DNA of 20,521 bases from positions 1 to 20,521 of the forward strand of contig DATKPK010000168.1 in the NCBI GenBank assembly GCA_035524095.1, written 5' to 3'. Shown piece by piece: positions 8,078 to 15,382 of this stretch (the first letter of the stretch is position 1; each line of letters opens with the position of its first letter). The position numbers and the translations under genes are program-made. This DNA is from DATJUF01 sp035524095 (GTDB lineage: Bacteria; Desulfobacterota; Binatia; Binatales; Binataceae). A model generated the notes under the pieces. That model did no database searches. It was not told the origin of the DNA and saw nothing but the letters and a program-made list of their open reading frames with translations.

Positions 8078-8503
8078 TTGCCCACTGGAGGAATAACTCT
8101 CTCAATCGAAAGCCAATTTGAAAACATCTTTCTGGTTGGACAGGCGATTAACAAGATTGTTTCGTCGATTCCAGTGAGTGAAAAAACGGCATTCGAAATG
8201 GAACTAGCAGTGGTCGAAGCATTAAATAACGCTGTTGAGCATGCTCACCATCTTCAACGGGCAAAACGCGTGAAAGTGCGGGTCTCCCTTGAATCTGATC
8301 TGGTCAGCTTCACCGTCATTGACCAGGGAGCTCCATTTGACTTCGAGGCAGCTATGCGCACAGCGGCGATAATGGAAAATGTTCCGGAGGTCGAGCGTGG
8401 GCGCGGTCTGGGAATAATTAGATCGTTAATGGATGAAATTAAGTATGAACGCAAAGGGAAGGCGAATCACATTACATTAATTAGGTACCTAAAGCGCTCC
8501 TAA
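8078..8503 (+). CDS. anti-sigma-type serine kinase with HATPase domain (RsbW/SpoIIAB-like)
   Basis: A 141-residue GHKL ATPase domain of the RsbW type, expected to phosphorylate the STAS protein and to hold a target protein when free. The N-box is ELAVVEALNNAVEHAHH (E48, N51, H55), the G1 box is DQGAPFD (from D82) and the G2 box is RGRGLGIIRSLMDEI (107-121). I used TTG 8078, preceded by AGGG at 8067-8070, because no ATG or GTG lies near the N-terminal end of the domain. Oddly, a stronger Shine-Dalgarno-like GGAGGA lies inside the frame at 8087-8092 with no standard start after it. No sigma factor gene is adjacent, so the controlled partner is unknown; EPS regulation is inferred from position. 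Confidence 0.9.
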   Translation: MPTGGITLSIESQFENIFLVGQAINKIVSSIPVSEKTAFEMELAVVEALNNAVEHAHHLQRAKRVKVRVSLESDLVSFTVIDQGAPFDFEAAMRTAAIMENVPEVERGRGLGIIRSLMDEIKYERKGKANHITLIRYLKRS

Positions 8504-8674
8504 TGTGCTTTACTGATGAGGTTGGTAACTATCGATTGGACTGACAGACAACAGTGTGAGCCCAACCGACTAATTGGCACGCGAGAGTTCTCTAGAATTG
8601 CGGAAGTATTGGTGGTGAAAGGTGGTGATTAACCAGACGCTGCCCTCGGTGGAGAATCAATAGTCATTCGTCAT

Positions 8675-8755
8675 TTGACAATTTTAGGTTGCCAGCGACG
8701 AATTGAGTCAATCGTTGCAGAATCAACTGATTGAAAACATATAGGGTTTTCTCAA
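8675..8755 (+). promoter_or_regulatory. regulatory region upstream of the wza-like gene
   Basis: A perfect TTGACA lies at 8675-8680, but no good -10 box follows at 16-18 bases. A second weak pair is TTGCAG (8715-8720) and TATAGG (8740-8745), 19 bases apart. An 11-base palindrome ATTGAGTCAAT at 8702-8712 and the dyad TCAA-CTGA-TTGA at 8723-8734 could be operator sites. AGGG at 8743-8746 is the ribosome binding site for GTG 8756. Confidence 0.3.
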
Positions 8756-9868
8756 GTGAACTGTTCGGCGCCATCAGATAGAATGTCTCAATTGTCAAAA
8801 GTGCAGCCGCTCACCGTCATTTTTCGAATCGTGAAAAGCCGTCTCCTCTACAAGCTTGGCTGCAAGGCCAGTGGCTTCTCGGGTCATTTGCTCTTGCTGC
8901 TCGCGACGCTGCTGTTTGTTGGCTGCGCCACCCAGAAGGTACCGTCAACTCCTCCGGCCAACTCGGGGCTGCAAAACGCTTACCATGACGATCACTTGTC
9001 AGTCGCGACGGCCGAGGTGATCAGCGAATTTAATGACGCTCCTCAAGCCCGCTACACGATAGGTCCCGGAGATAGAGTCAACGTAACTGTCTGGGCGCGT
9101 CCTGAACTTTCCGGCCCGCACGTGGTAGGACCGGACGGTGATATTCAAGTTCCGTTTCTTGGCTCGGTCCGTATTGCTGACCTCACTCCCGATCAGGCGG
9201 GATCCAGGTTGAGCAGTGCACTTTCCGAATACTATTTGGGCGCTTATGCGACAGTAACGATGTCGAGTTACAGCGGGAATAGCATTACCGTTCTGGGACA
9301 TGTAGCGCATCCGGGACAGCTTACGTTCAATGACAACCCCACTCTACTTGAAGTCCTGGCAAGAGCTGGAACGCCACAGACTGATAACAAAGCGTCAACC
9401 GATATCACCCGCTGCGCAATCTTTCGGGGTAAGGATAGGGCTATCTGGATTGACCTGCGCCCGCTCTACCGCGGCCATGACCTGGGCTTGAACCTGAGAA
9501 TGCAGCGGGGTGACTACGTCTATGTACCGGATCCTTCGGACCAACTCATTTATGTGATGGGCCAAGTCAACAAGCCCGGGGCCTATCCGCTGACTCCTAA
9601 CATGTCGTTCCTCGACGCGTTGGGACAGGCTGGGGGGCCAAGTGATGGTTCCAAACCAAGCCAGATAATATTGGCCCGTCCCAGTGATCACCTGCAACAA
9701 GTCGTCGATCTCAAGACTTTCCTGGGTGGCAATGGCGAGGCGAACTACTCGCTCGAAGAAGGCGATATCATCTATGTTCCGAAAAGCGGGATAGCCAAAC
9801 TCGGCTACGTGTTGCAGCAGATTAATCCTATCACAAGCACAGTCTTCTTCGGAGCGGCGTTGTTCTAA
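8756..9868 (+). CDS. polysaccharide export outer-membrane lipoprotein (Wza/GfcE-like, Poly_export and SLBB domains)
   Basis: A 370-residue lipoprotein that forms the outer-membrane exit for EPS. A hydrophobic segment ends in the lipobox LLFVGC, with the lipidated Cys at residue 57 from the GTG start. The Poly_export domain begins at YTIGPGDRVNVTVW and contains VGPDGDIQVPFLG. Two SLBB-type segments follow (ITVLGHVAHPGQLTF and IYVMGQVNKPGAYPLT), each ending near a GDYVYVP or GDIIYVP motif. GTG 8756 has AGGG 9 bases upstream but gives a long region before the lipobox; ATG 8783 is an alternative that shortens it. The next gene, 192 bases on, encodes the Wzz/GumC partner that works with such proteins in envelope-spanning export. 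Confidence 0.93.
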   Translation: MNCSAPSDRMSQLSKVQPLTVIFRIVKSRLLYKLGCKASGFSGHLLLLLATLLFVGCATQKVPSTPPANSGLQNAYHDDHLSVATAEVISEFNDAPQARYTIGPGDRVNVTVWARPELSGPHVVGPDGDIQVPFLGSVRIADLTPDQAGSRLSSALSEYYLGAYATVTMSSYSGNSITVLGHVAHPGQLTFNDNPTLLEVLARAGTPQTDNKASTDITRCAIFRGKDRAIWIDLRPLYRGHDLGLNLRMQRGDYVYVPDPSDQLIYVMGQVNKPGAYPLTPNMSFLDALGQAGGPSDGSKPSQIILARPSDHLQQVVDLKTFLGGNGEANYSLEEGDIIYVPKSGIAKLGYVLQQINPITSTVFFGAALF

Positions 9869-10060
9869 TGAACTCCCCATTGCTGCGAACTACTGCCATA
9901 GAACCGTGGCTTAATTGCTCGGTATATAGGCATCCAACCCACCGCGCTGTAATCAATAGGGACCCATATGGATGTTTGGTTGTTCGATCATCGCTAGTCA
10001 CTATTTCCTTATCCGGCTCGAAGTCCCCCCTCCGTACCGAAACCGAGTCTGGAGAATCCG

Positions 10061-12337
10061 ATGAATGCAACGACTGATCAATTTATCCCGGCGGCGCAAC
10101 AAGGTTTCGGTTCTCTATTGGTGCCAGGACGGAAGCCGGATCCCATTGCGAGTGTCAAAGGCCATCGAACACTCTCCCTCGTGGCTGTACTGATAATCGG
10201 AGTAATTGGCTTGGCGGCGGCGTTCAAGTTCGGCCACGCCAAATACATTGCCACGGCTTCCGTCCGGGTGACTCCGACATTCGATCCCAGTCTCGCGACT
10301 GGCATAGACCCTTCGATGATGGCCAATGTGGACTACAGCAGTTTCGTGCAGCAGCAAGTCTTTGAAATTGCCAATATTCAGACCGTCGGGGACGCCCTGC
10401 AGTTGCTCGGGACGAAATCCTCGATTTGGCGGCTACCCAACGAGAGCGACCAACACGCGGCCGAGCGATTACTCAATGCTCTCAAAGTAGAATGGCTGCC
10501 TAATACATTTCTTATCTCCATTAGTTTGACAGGATCCAAACCTCAAGGTCTGAACGACATCGTCAATGCCGTCGTTACGGCCTACCTGGACCGTCAAGAA
10601 AAGCAGGAAATGAATGGCGCGGACACGAGAGTCAGTTTGCTTAATCAGCGAAGGGCCAATCTTGCTCAGCAAACGGACGAAGAGCGCAGCCAGTTGACGC
10701 AGTTGGCGCAGCAACTCGGCGTTTCGACCTTTGCCAGCGGTTTAAGCGACCCCTATGACCGCATGTTGGCTAGTGCGACCGAAGCACTGGACCGGGAGCG
10801 CCGGAACTTGATTGTGCAACAAGCACATCTCGCATCTCTGCAAGCGGAACAAAAACAACCGCAGGATGCAGATCTGAATTCCTTCGCGGAAAAAACAGTT
10901 GCCAGCGACCCTGATCTGGTCGGGCAAAAATCAGAGCTTGAAAAGCAACGCGTCGAAGCTTTCCTTCAACTCCAAGGTCTTGGTCCCAGCCATCCCGGTC
11001 GCCCGGCATTGGAGCAACAAATCAATGATATCAATCGTGAAATCGCCAATATTGACGGAAAAGCAATGGAGCGCGCCCGGTCTATTCTACTCGGTACGCG
11101 CACCGCGGAATGGCGTGACAAAATTGCCGAGGCTCAGGCGCGCGTCAATGAATCCCAACTGGCCTGTGACGGAATAGAGAAAGAAGTCGCTACACTCAAA
11201 GCAAGCATTTCAACCTTCGGAGCAAAATATAACCAAGCGCTTGCCTTGCATGAACAATTTGAGACGCATGCGAAGGAGCTCAGCGACCTCGACGACCGCA
11301 TAGATCTTGTGCGCTTGCAAAGCCAGTCGCCCGGGGAGGCGAGTGTGGAACTTCCTGCCGAATTGCCAGATCAACCGCAGGGTGGGAAGCGCCGAGTGAT
11401 CTTCGGTCTTTCGATTCTCATGGCTATCGCATTTGGCATCGGAGTCCCGACAGTCCTGGATCTAGCCGACTCGCGCGTCAAATCATCGCGTGAACTTGAG
11501 ACCATCCTGCAGATGCCGGTATTGGGAAGCAGCCTCAGGCGCGCTCTGCTACCTTCTCGCGAGACCTTGCGTCGCATTGCCTTAGCTATTTTACGAGAGC
11601 GGCGGCAGTCCGGTACCCGAGTCTTTGCCGTTACAGGTGTCGACGGCAAAGCAGGAGTTTCATCGCTCACCCTGGCGCTGTCAAATGAACTTACTGAACT
11701 AGGCGCAGCCACCGTTGCGGTCGAGGCAAACGCAGTTAGCCCTGATCCTCGGTACCTCAGACGAGTAGCGAAAGGTTCCAACACTCTTGTTAGAATCGGA
11801 CACAATGGGTCAACTAATGGCTCAGTCCACACTAACGGGAAGATTCTAGATAGTTCAACCGAACTCACGCTCGTACACAGAAACTCACTTGAAGCTTGTG
11901 TTCACACGATTACTCCGGCTTCAGATTCACTTCCCGATAGAGTCTCAATTTGTCAGCGACAGAAGCATCAGCGCTTAGCAATATCATGTCTGCGTGAAGT
12001 GCTCGACATCGCCTTGGCGAGTCATGATTTGGTATTGATCGATGCGCCTCCGGTATTGAGCTCAGCTGACACCACTATGCTCGTCCAAAATCCGGCCGGG
12101 GTGATCTTGGTCGTGCGAGAGGGCCGTGACCGCGTGGACGATATCGTCGCCTCAGTGCAAGAACTTAATAAGTTATCGCCGCCCGTAGTGGGGATAGTTC
12201 TCCAAGACGGTCACGATAAAGATTTCGAAACAGACGCCCGCCGGGAACCTCCTGAAGATGGCAAACTAGTGGCTACACAGCCTTCAGGACCATCGCTTTC
12301 TAGTGTGTCCACCGAGAATATCAAACTCTACTCATAA
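10061..12337 (+). CDS. Wzz/GumC-type chain-length protein with degenerate BY-kinase domain
   Basis: A 758-residue inner-membrane protein that should set EPS chain length and couple to the Wza-like exporter. Transmembrane segments lie at about 38-55 and 445-464, with a large periplasmic region rich in coiled coil between them. The cytoplasmic C-terminus resembles a bacterial tyrosine kinase domain: TGVDGKAGVSSLTLAL (525-540) stands where the P-loop should be, TVAVEAN (551-557) replaces the Walker A' LLIDAD-type motif, and Walker B DLVLIDAPPV (656-665) is well kept. The P-loop Lys is Val in my alignment, the Walker A' Asp is lost, an extra segment lies at about 570-630, and the tail has a single Tyr, not a cluster. 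I infer no kinase activity. GGAG at 10051-10054 supports ATG 10061. Confidence 0.9.
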   Translation: MNATTDQFIPAAQQGFGSLLVPGRKPDPIASVKGHRTLSLVAVLIIGVIGLAAAFKFGHAKYIATASVRVTPTFDPSLATGIDPSMMANVDYSSFVQQQVFEIANIQTVGDALQLLGTKSSIWRLPNESDQHAAERLLNALKVEWLPNTFLISISLTGSKPQGLNDIVNAVVTAYLDRQEKQEMNGADTRVSLLNQRRANLAQQTDEERSQLTQLAQQLGVSTFASGLSDPYDRMLASATEALDRERRNLIVQQAHLASLQAEQKQPQDADLNSFAEKTVASDPDLVGQKSELEKQRVEAFLQLQGLGPSHPGRPALEQQINDINREIANIDGKAMERARSILLGTRTAEWRDKIAEAQARVNESQLACDGIEKEVATLKASISTFGAKYNQALALHEQFETHAKELSDLDDRIDLVRLQSQSPGEASVELPAELPDQPQGGKRRVIFGLSILMAIAFGIGVPTVLDLADSRVKSSRELETILQMPVLGSSLRRALLPSRETLRRIALAILRERRQSGTRVFAVTGVDGKAGVSSLTLALSNELTELGAATVAVEANAVSPDPRYLRRVAKGSNTLVRIGHNGSTNGSVHTNGKILDSSTELTLVHRNSLEACVHTITPASDSLPDRVSICQRQKHQRLAISCLREVLDIALASHDLVLIDAPPVLSSADTTMLVQNPAGVILVVREGRDRVDDIVASVQELNKLSPPVVGIVLQDGHDKDFETDARREPPEDGKLVATQPSGPSLSSVSTENIKLYS

Positions 12338-12460
12338 CGATTGAATCGGCGACGAATTTTAGTCTTGAGATGAAGGGTCTGGCAGGTCGAAGAGCGCTAC
12401 CACTCACCGCGATCTCTGGTGCCATAGCTTGACCCGGAGGCGCTGCTGCGTTGCTCTATT

Positions 12461-12581
12461 GCATCTGTACTTGGCATTTTAGATCGCATGCGATCGGCAG
12501 AGCTCGGCCACTTTGCCACCGCCGCAGGCTTTCTTCGGGATCGGCACGATACCATTCTTTACTGAATCGTTCTCGCTTCAT
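12461..12581 (-). pseudogene. eroded IS3-family transposase orfA fragment
   Basis: Reading the minus strand from the ATG at 12581 gives MKRERFSKEW, matching the usual start of an IS3-family OrfA (MKRERFSKEQ type). The similarity then shifts frame to KKACGGGKVAELCRSHAI, matching the KEAEAGxKVAELCRxHGI helix-turn-helix region. A stop codon and AKYRC follow, where an intact copy has about eight further codons before the AKYGG motif. A frameshift, a stop and an apparent deletion make it a pseudogene. Family assignment is from remembered consensus, without a search. Confidence 0.6.
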
Positions 12582-12652
12582 GTGGCGGCCGTCTGACGTT
12601 CTTCTCCACGAGAAACGCTAACATCGTGGTCGGATATCTTCTGAGGGTGAAG

Positions 12653-12727
12653 CTATGAGATGATTACGGTGAGGAGGGGGTAGCCGAAGCCCTCGCAGCT
12701 CGCGGCTAACTTCCAGAAGCGCAGCCG
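12653..12727 (-). pseudogene. eroded IS3-family transposase orfB fragment
   Basis: Minus-strand residues RRLRFWKLAASCEGFGYPLL, followed by TVIIS and a TAG at 12655-12653, resemble the OrfB segment with the pattern LRELAASRxRFGYRRLTVLL. No catalytic DDE region follows. On the minus strand this piece comes before the orfA fragment, the reverse of the normal order, so at least two insertions or a rearrangement are implied. The match is short. Confidence 0.45.
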
Positions 12728-12743
12728 CCGCTTCCCGCCTTGT

Positions 12744-13637
12744 TTAGATTGAGAGTTGTTCCCGAACCGATGCTGGCCAAGCCGAAGAATCGATGCCGTG
12801 TGTAGCGAAAATCGCCAGCGCCAGCCGGTCCATGCCAAAGGCCGCACACGCTGTATGTCCGATCTCACCGGCCGATGTGCGAAGGTCCCACGTCGAACCG
12901 AAGTGATCAAGATGATAGTTGAAACTCATGCACGCAGTCGGCTCCGCTTCCGAAATCACCGGTATGAGGAGTTCGAACTTCAAAGATTGCTCGAGTTGGC
13001 TCAGCGCAGCGAGCCTTCCGGCTCTTCCGAAAAAAGGATCACTTGCGGGAGCTATCGAATAAGGCAGCGCGAGCAGTTGTGCGATCTCTTCGGCTCGGGG
13101 AACCCACCGTTTGCGGAAGTCGAGCGCTTGTTCAGGGTTCCCGAGGCATACGTATTCCCTCATGCGAAAGGACTGCAGCCGGCCGAGTTCATGCGTTGCC
13201 TCATGCCGAAAACATTCAGCCGCCACATCGAAGAGCTTCCCCTCGACAGGTAAGACGCCTCGAGCTGCTTGCAGCGGATAGGTCGGATAACACGCCGCCG
13301 GTGCAAGAACCAGTTCAGTCTCGGACAGCTCTCTGATCCAATCGCCTTTATCGACCGAGGCTCGGATCTCAGACTCAGTGCCCTCAAGGCAGCTGACACA
13401 TCCAAGGAGATGCGGAAAGCTTTGAAGATAGCCGGATTTCTCGAGCATGCGACGGTTCATCACGGGCGGAAAGCGCAAAACCTCAGTGCTAGGCTCGCGA
13501 TACCGGCTGATAAGCCTGGCGAGCCCTTCAATCACTTGCTCGAAGAGTCCTGACCGGGCGTAAACACCCGCTACACCTGTCGACTTCAAGACCTCAGATG
13601 TAATTGACTCGAAGTGGTTTTTCCCGGCCTGGACCAT
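12744..13637 (-). CDS. amino acid:[carrier protein] ligase (class II aminoacyl-tRNA synthetase-like)
   Basis: A homologue of the atypical seryl-tRNA synthetase-like ligases described from Bradyrhizobium and Agrobacterium, which activate glycine or alanine with ATP and load it on the phosphopantetheine arm of a small carrier protein, not on tRNA. There is no tRNA-binding arm. The class II core shows ACYPTYP, FRHE, the motif 2 stretch LQSFRMREYV and TACAAFGMDRLALA. The presumed zinc ligands C116, E161 and C264 keep the 45- and 103-residue spacings that I recall for the Bradyrhizobium enzyme (C131, E176, C279). I chose ATG 13637 because AAGGA lies about 10 bases upstream and the core domain begins soon after; ATG 13688 would add 17 residues. 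It ends 75 bases before the acyl-CoA dehydrogenase stop-side boundary, in the same orientation. Confidence 0.88.
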   Translation of the reverse strand: MVQAGKNHFESITSEVLKSTGVAGVYARSGLFEQVIEGLARLISRYREPSTEVLRFPPVMNRRMLEKSGYLQSFPHLLGCVSCLEGTESEIRASVDKGDWIRELSETELVLAPAACYPTYPLQAARGVLPVEGKLFDVAAECFRHEATHELGRLQSFRMREYVCLGNPEQALDFRKRWVPRAEEIAQLLALPYSIAPASDPFFGRAGRLAALSQLEQSLKFELLIPVISEAEPTACMSFNYHLDHFGSTWDLRTSAGEIGHTACAAFGMDRLALAIFATHGIDSSAWPASVREQLSI

Positions 13638-13712
13638 GTTTACCGCATCCTTCTGGTTCGGCGAATCAAAACTGTGATCGTAACCCATAGGGAAATGGGA
13701 AAAGCTGGAATG

Positions 13713-14906
13713 CTAGCCTCTTACCGAAGACGGAACCTCGATCAGCGGCGACGCGATTGCTGCGCTGGCAAGTATGCGATCGTTATTAATCATAATTGAC
13801 GCCGAGAGGACATCACGAAGATGGCGTGACACGCTGAACTCGCCATCGTTGCGATAACCGGAAAGTCCACATGTCTGCATGCAGCTCATGACTGCCGCGG
13901 TTGCCATCTCCGACGCGTTCACCTTGAGCAGGTTCATCTCGTTCTGGAAATCGAGTAGATCAAGTTGATTCTTTGCCTCGCTAATTGCTTCAAATCGCTC
14001 CAGCGCGGATGCGAGCATCCCTCGCAGAGCACGCAGTGACATTGTCGCGCGCGTGAGATGGGCCGCGCCAGGCGGCAACTGGCCGCCCGCACGCCGCGCA
14101 GCGATACGTACAAACCGCCGCGCGCGCTCGGTTGCGCCAGCCGCGATCCCACACCACACCGACCCCCAGGTCAGGTGAGCGACGGGCATCATCGTATGAG
14201 ACTGTATAATGGCGTAGGAATCCGGCAGAACCTGCTCTTCTTTCCCGGTCGCTTTGAGCTGAAAACCGGCGCTGCAAGTACCGCGCATCCCAAGCGTTTG
14301 CCAGCCCAAGATCGGTTCAAGTTGATAATCTTCTTTGGTTAAGCCGAGGAGTACTTGATCAGTTGCGGGTGCGTCCACCGAACGCCTGGCCGTCGTGAGG
14401 ATAGCGTCGGCTTGGGCCCCATAGGACATGACCGTTGCGCTTTTTGTAAATGAAAAAGCAGACCCAGTCTGCTCGACCGCGCATTCGCTCGATCTAAGAT
14501 CACCTCCGGTCTGCCCCTCGGTCGTGGACGATGCGATCAGTAATTGCTCGGTTAGCAGTCTCTGCAGAAGGCCACGATGCCATGAGCTGTCTTGCGCATG
14601 ACGAACCAGAATCGCGACCATAATCTGGTGCATCGCAAAGATCATACCGGTGGAGGCGCATGCGCAGCCAAGCATGTAGCACACGTCTGCTACATCTGAG
14701 ATGCTCGCACCTTCCCCTCCCAGATCAGGAGGAACCATCATCCCTAAGAGTCTCTGGGCGCGCGCTGCAGTGAATGCTTCGGCCGGAAACCGTCCTTCGC
14801 TATCGACCGAATCGGCGTTATCCGCAGCCGTCTTTGCTACCACTTCAGCTCGCGCTCTGAGTCCCGGTGCGATCAAGCCGAATTTTATAGGCGTATTTTT
14901 GTCCAT
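13713..14906 (-). CDS. acyl-CoA dehydrogenase-like flavoprotein
   Basis: A 397-residue protein of the acyl-CoA dehydrogenase fold. The N-terminal helical domain contains MMVPPDLGGEGASISDVADV. The middle beta domain has ASSTTEGQTGGDLRSS and FTKSATVMSYGAQADAILTT, and reaches GWQTLGMRGTCSAGFQL. The C-terminal helices end in CGLSGYRNDGEFSVSRHLRD, corresponding to the flavin-contacting C-terminal RD motif of the family. No catalytic Glu is obvious to me. The gene precedes the amino acid:carrier-protein ligase in the same direction and diverges from the carrier protein gene. By analogy with prolyl-carrier-protein oxidases (PigA, PltE), I infer oxidation of a carrier-bound aminoacyl thioester; a role in ordinary beta-oxidation is not excluded. 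Confidence 0.88.
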   Translation of the reverse strand: MDKNTPIKFGLIAPGLRARAEVVAKTAADNADSVDSEGRFPAEAFTAARAQRLLGMMVPPDLGGEGASISDVADVCYMLGCACASTGMIFAMHQIMVAILVRHAQDSSWHRGLLQRLLTEQLLIASSTTEGQTGGDLRSSECAVEQTGSAFSFTKSATVMSYGAQADAILTTARRSVDAPATDQVLLGLTKEDYQLEPILGWQTLGMRGTCSAGFQLKATGKEEQVLPDSYAIIQSHTMMPVAHLTWGSVWCGIAAGATERARRFVRIAARRAGGQLPPGAAHLTRATMSLRALRGMLASALERFEAISEAKNQLDLLDFQNEMNLLKVNASEMATAAVMSCMQTCGLSGYRNDGEFSVSRHLRDVLSASIMINNDRILASAAIASPLIEVPSSVRG

Positions 14907-14956
14907 CTCAGTCTGTGTACTGGATATTCAATCATAAGTGCGCTATTATCGCCAGA
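14907..14956. promoter_or_regulatory. compact divergent promoter region between the dehydrogenase and carrier protein genes
   Basis: Only about 50 bases separate the minus-strand ATG at 14906 from GTG 14957. On the minus strand TATGAT (14936-14931) is a good -10 candidate. On the plus strand TATTAT (14944-14949) would start transcription near 14956, making a carrier protein mRNA starting at GTG 14957 almost leaderless. No good -35 boxes are evident. Confidence 0.3.
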
Positions 14957-15226
14957 GTGGGAGCTACAGCGCACAGCCTTTCCCCTGAAACCCGCGTTAT
15001 AACGGTGGTCCAACAGGTCTTTGAAGAGCGACTGATCAACCGACCAGTCGCTGCGGATGACGTTCTGATCGACGTCGGGTTGACTTCATTGGACATTGTC
15101 AGGCTTGTCTTACTGGTTGAAACTGAATTCGACCTGATGTTATCCATCACTGATATTACGCCAGCTAACTTCCGTTCGATTTCAACCATCAGTAGATTGG
15201 TCAGTAGATTATTAAACGCTTCATAA
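14957..15226 (+). CDS. acyl/aminoacyl carrier protein
   Basis: A small four-helix carrier protein of 89 residues from GTG 14957 (103 from the alternative GTG 14915). The phosphopantetheine attachment site is the Ser in VGLTSLDIVRL (S44 from GTG 14957, codon 15086-15088), with Thr in place of the usual Asp before it (TSL instead of DSL). Flanking features such as the acidic helix VLLVETEFDLML and FRSISTISRLVSRLL are typical. It lies next to, and divergent from, the dehydrogenase and the ligase, so it is the likely acceptor of the activated amino acid. A phosphopantetheinyl transferase must act on it; none is in the window. I prefer GTG 14957 because it gives the usual length and Ser position. 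Confidence 0.88.
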   Translation: MGATAHSLSPETRVITVVQQVFEERLINRPVAADDVLIDVGLTSLDIVRLVLLVETEFDLMLSITDITPANFRSISTISRLVSRLLNAS

Positions 15227-15382
15227 GCATCATTGGTTGCAAGTTCTCGGCCGTCGATGAAAATCAATCCGGTTTTTCTCCCGACGGGTCACGCGCAATC
15301 TGAAGTGATGCGGTTCTTCAAACTATCAGAATAGAGCGTCGAAACTGCGTTGATAAGCCGCTCTGCTTTGAAACAATCGAAT

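Larger units (their letters stand above)
12338..12743. other. 406-base junction between the EPS locus and the amino-acid cluster
   Basis: No intact gene. It holds two eroded transposase fragments on the minus strand (listed separately). The remainder, 12338-12460, shows only the short palindrome CGATTGAATCG at 12338-12348 right after the GumC-like stop. No convincing terminator is seen although the flanking genes are convergent. Confidence 0.6.

Noticed and set aside
8574..8595. Sigma54-like promoter at TTGGCACG
   Set aside because: The -24 part matches, but the required GC at the -12 position is absent (TT is found there).
9868..10077. 69-codon frame starting in a TAATG overlap with the wza-like stop
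   Set aside because: It resembles no family, has no domain-like pattern, and overlaps the well-supported GumC-like start, which has its own GGAG site.
12756..13253. 165-codon plus-strand frame across the ligase gene
   Set aside because: It is antisense to a recognisable enzyme with conserved motifs and has no family features.
15251..15287. CCGTCG/CGACGG inverted repeat as a terminator after the carrier protein
   Set aside because: The loop is 25 bases and no T-run follows the stem, so it does not fit an intrinsic terminator.
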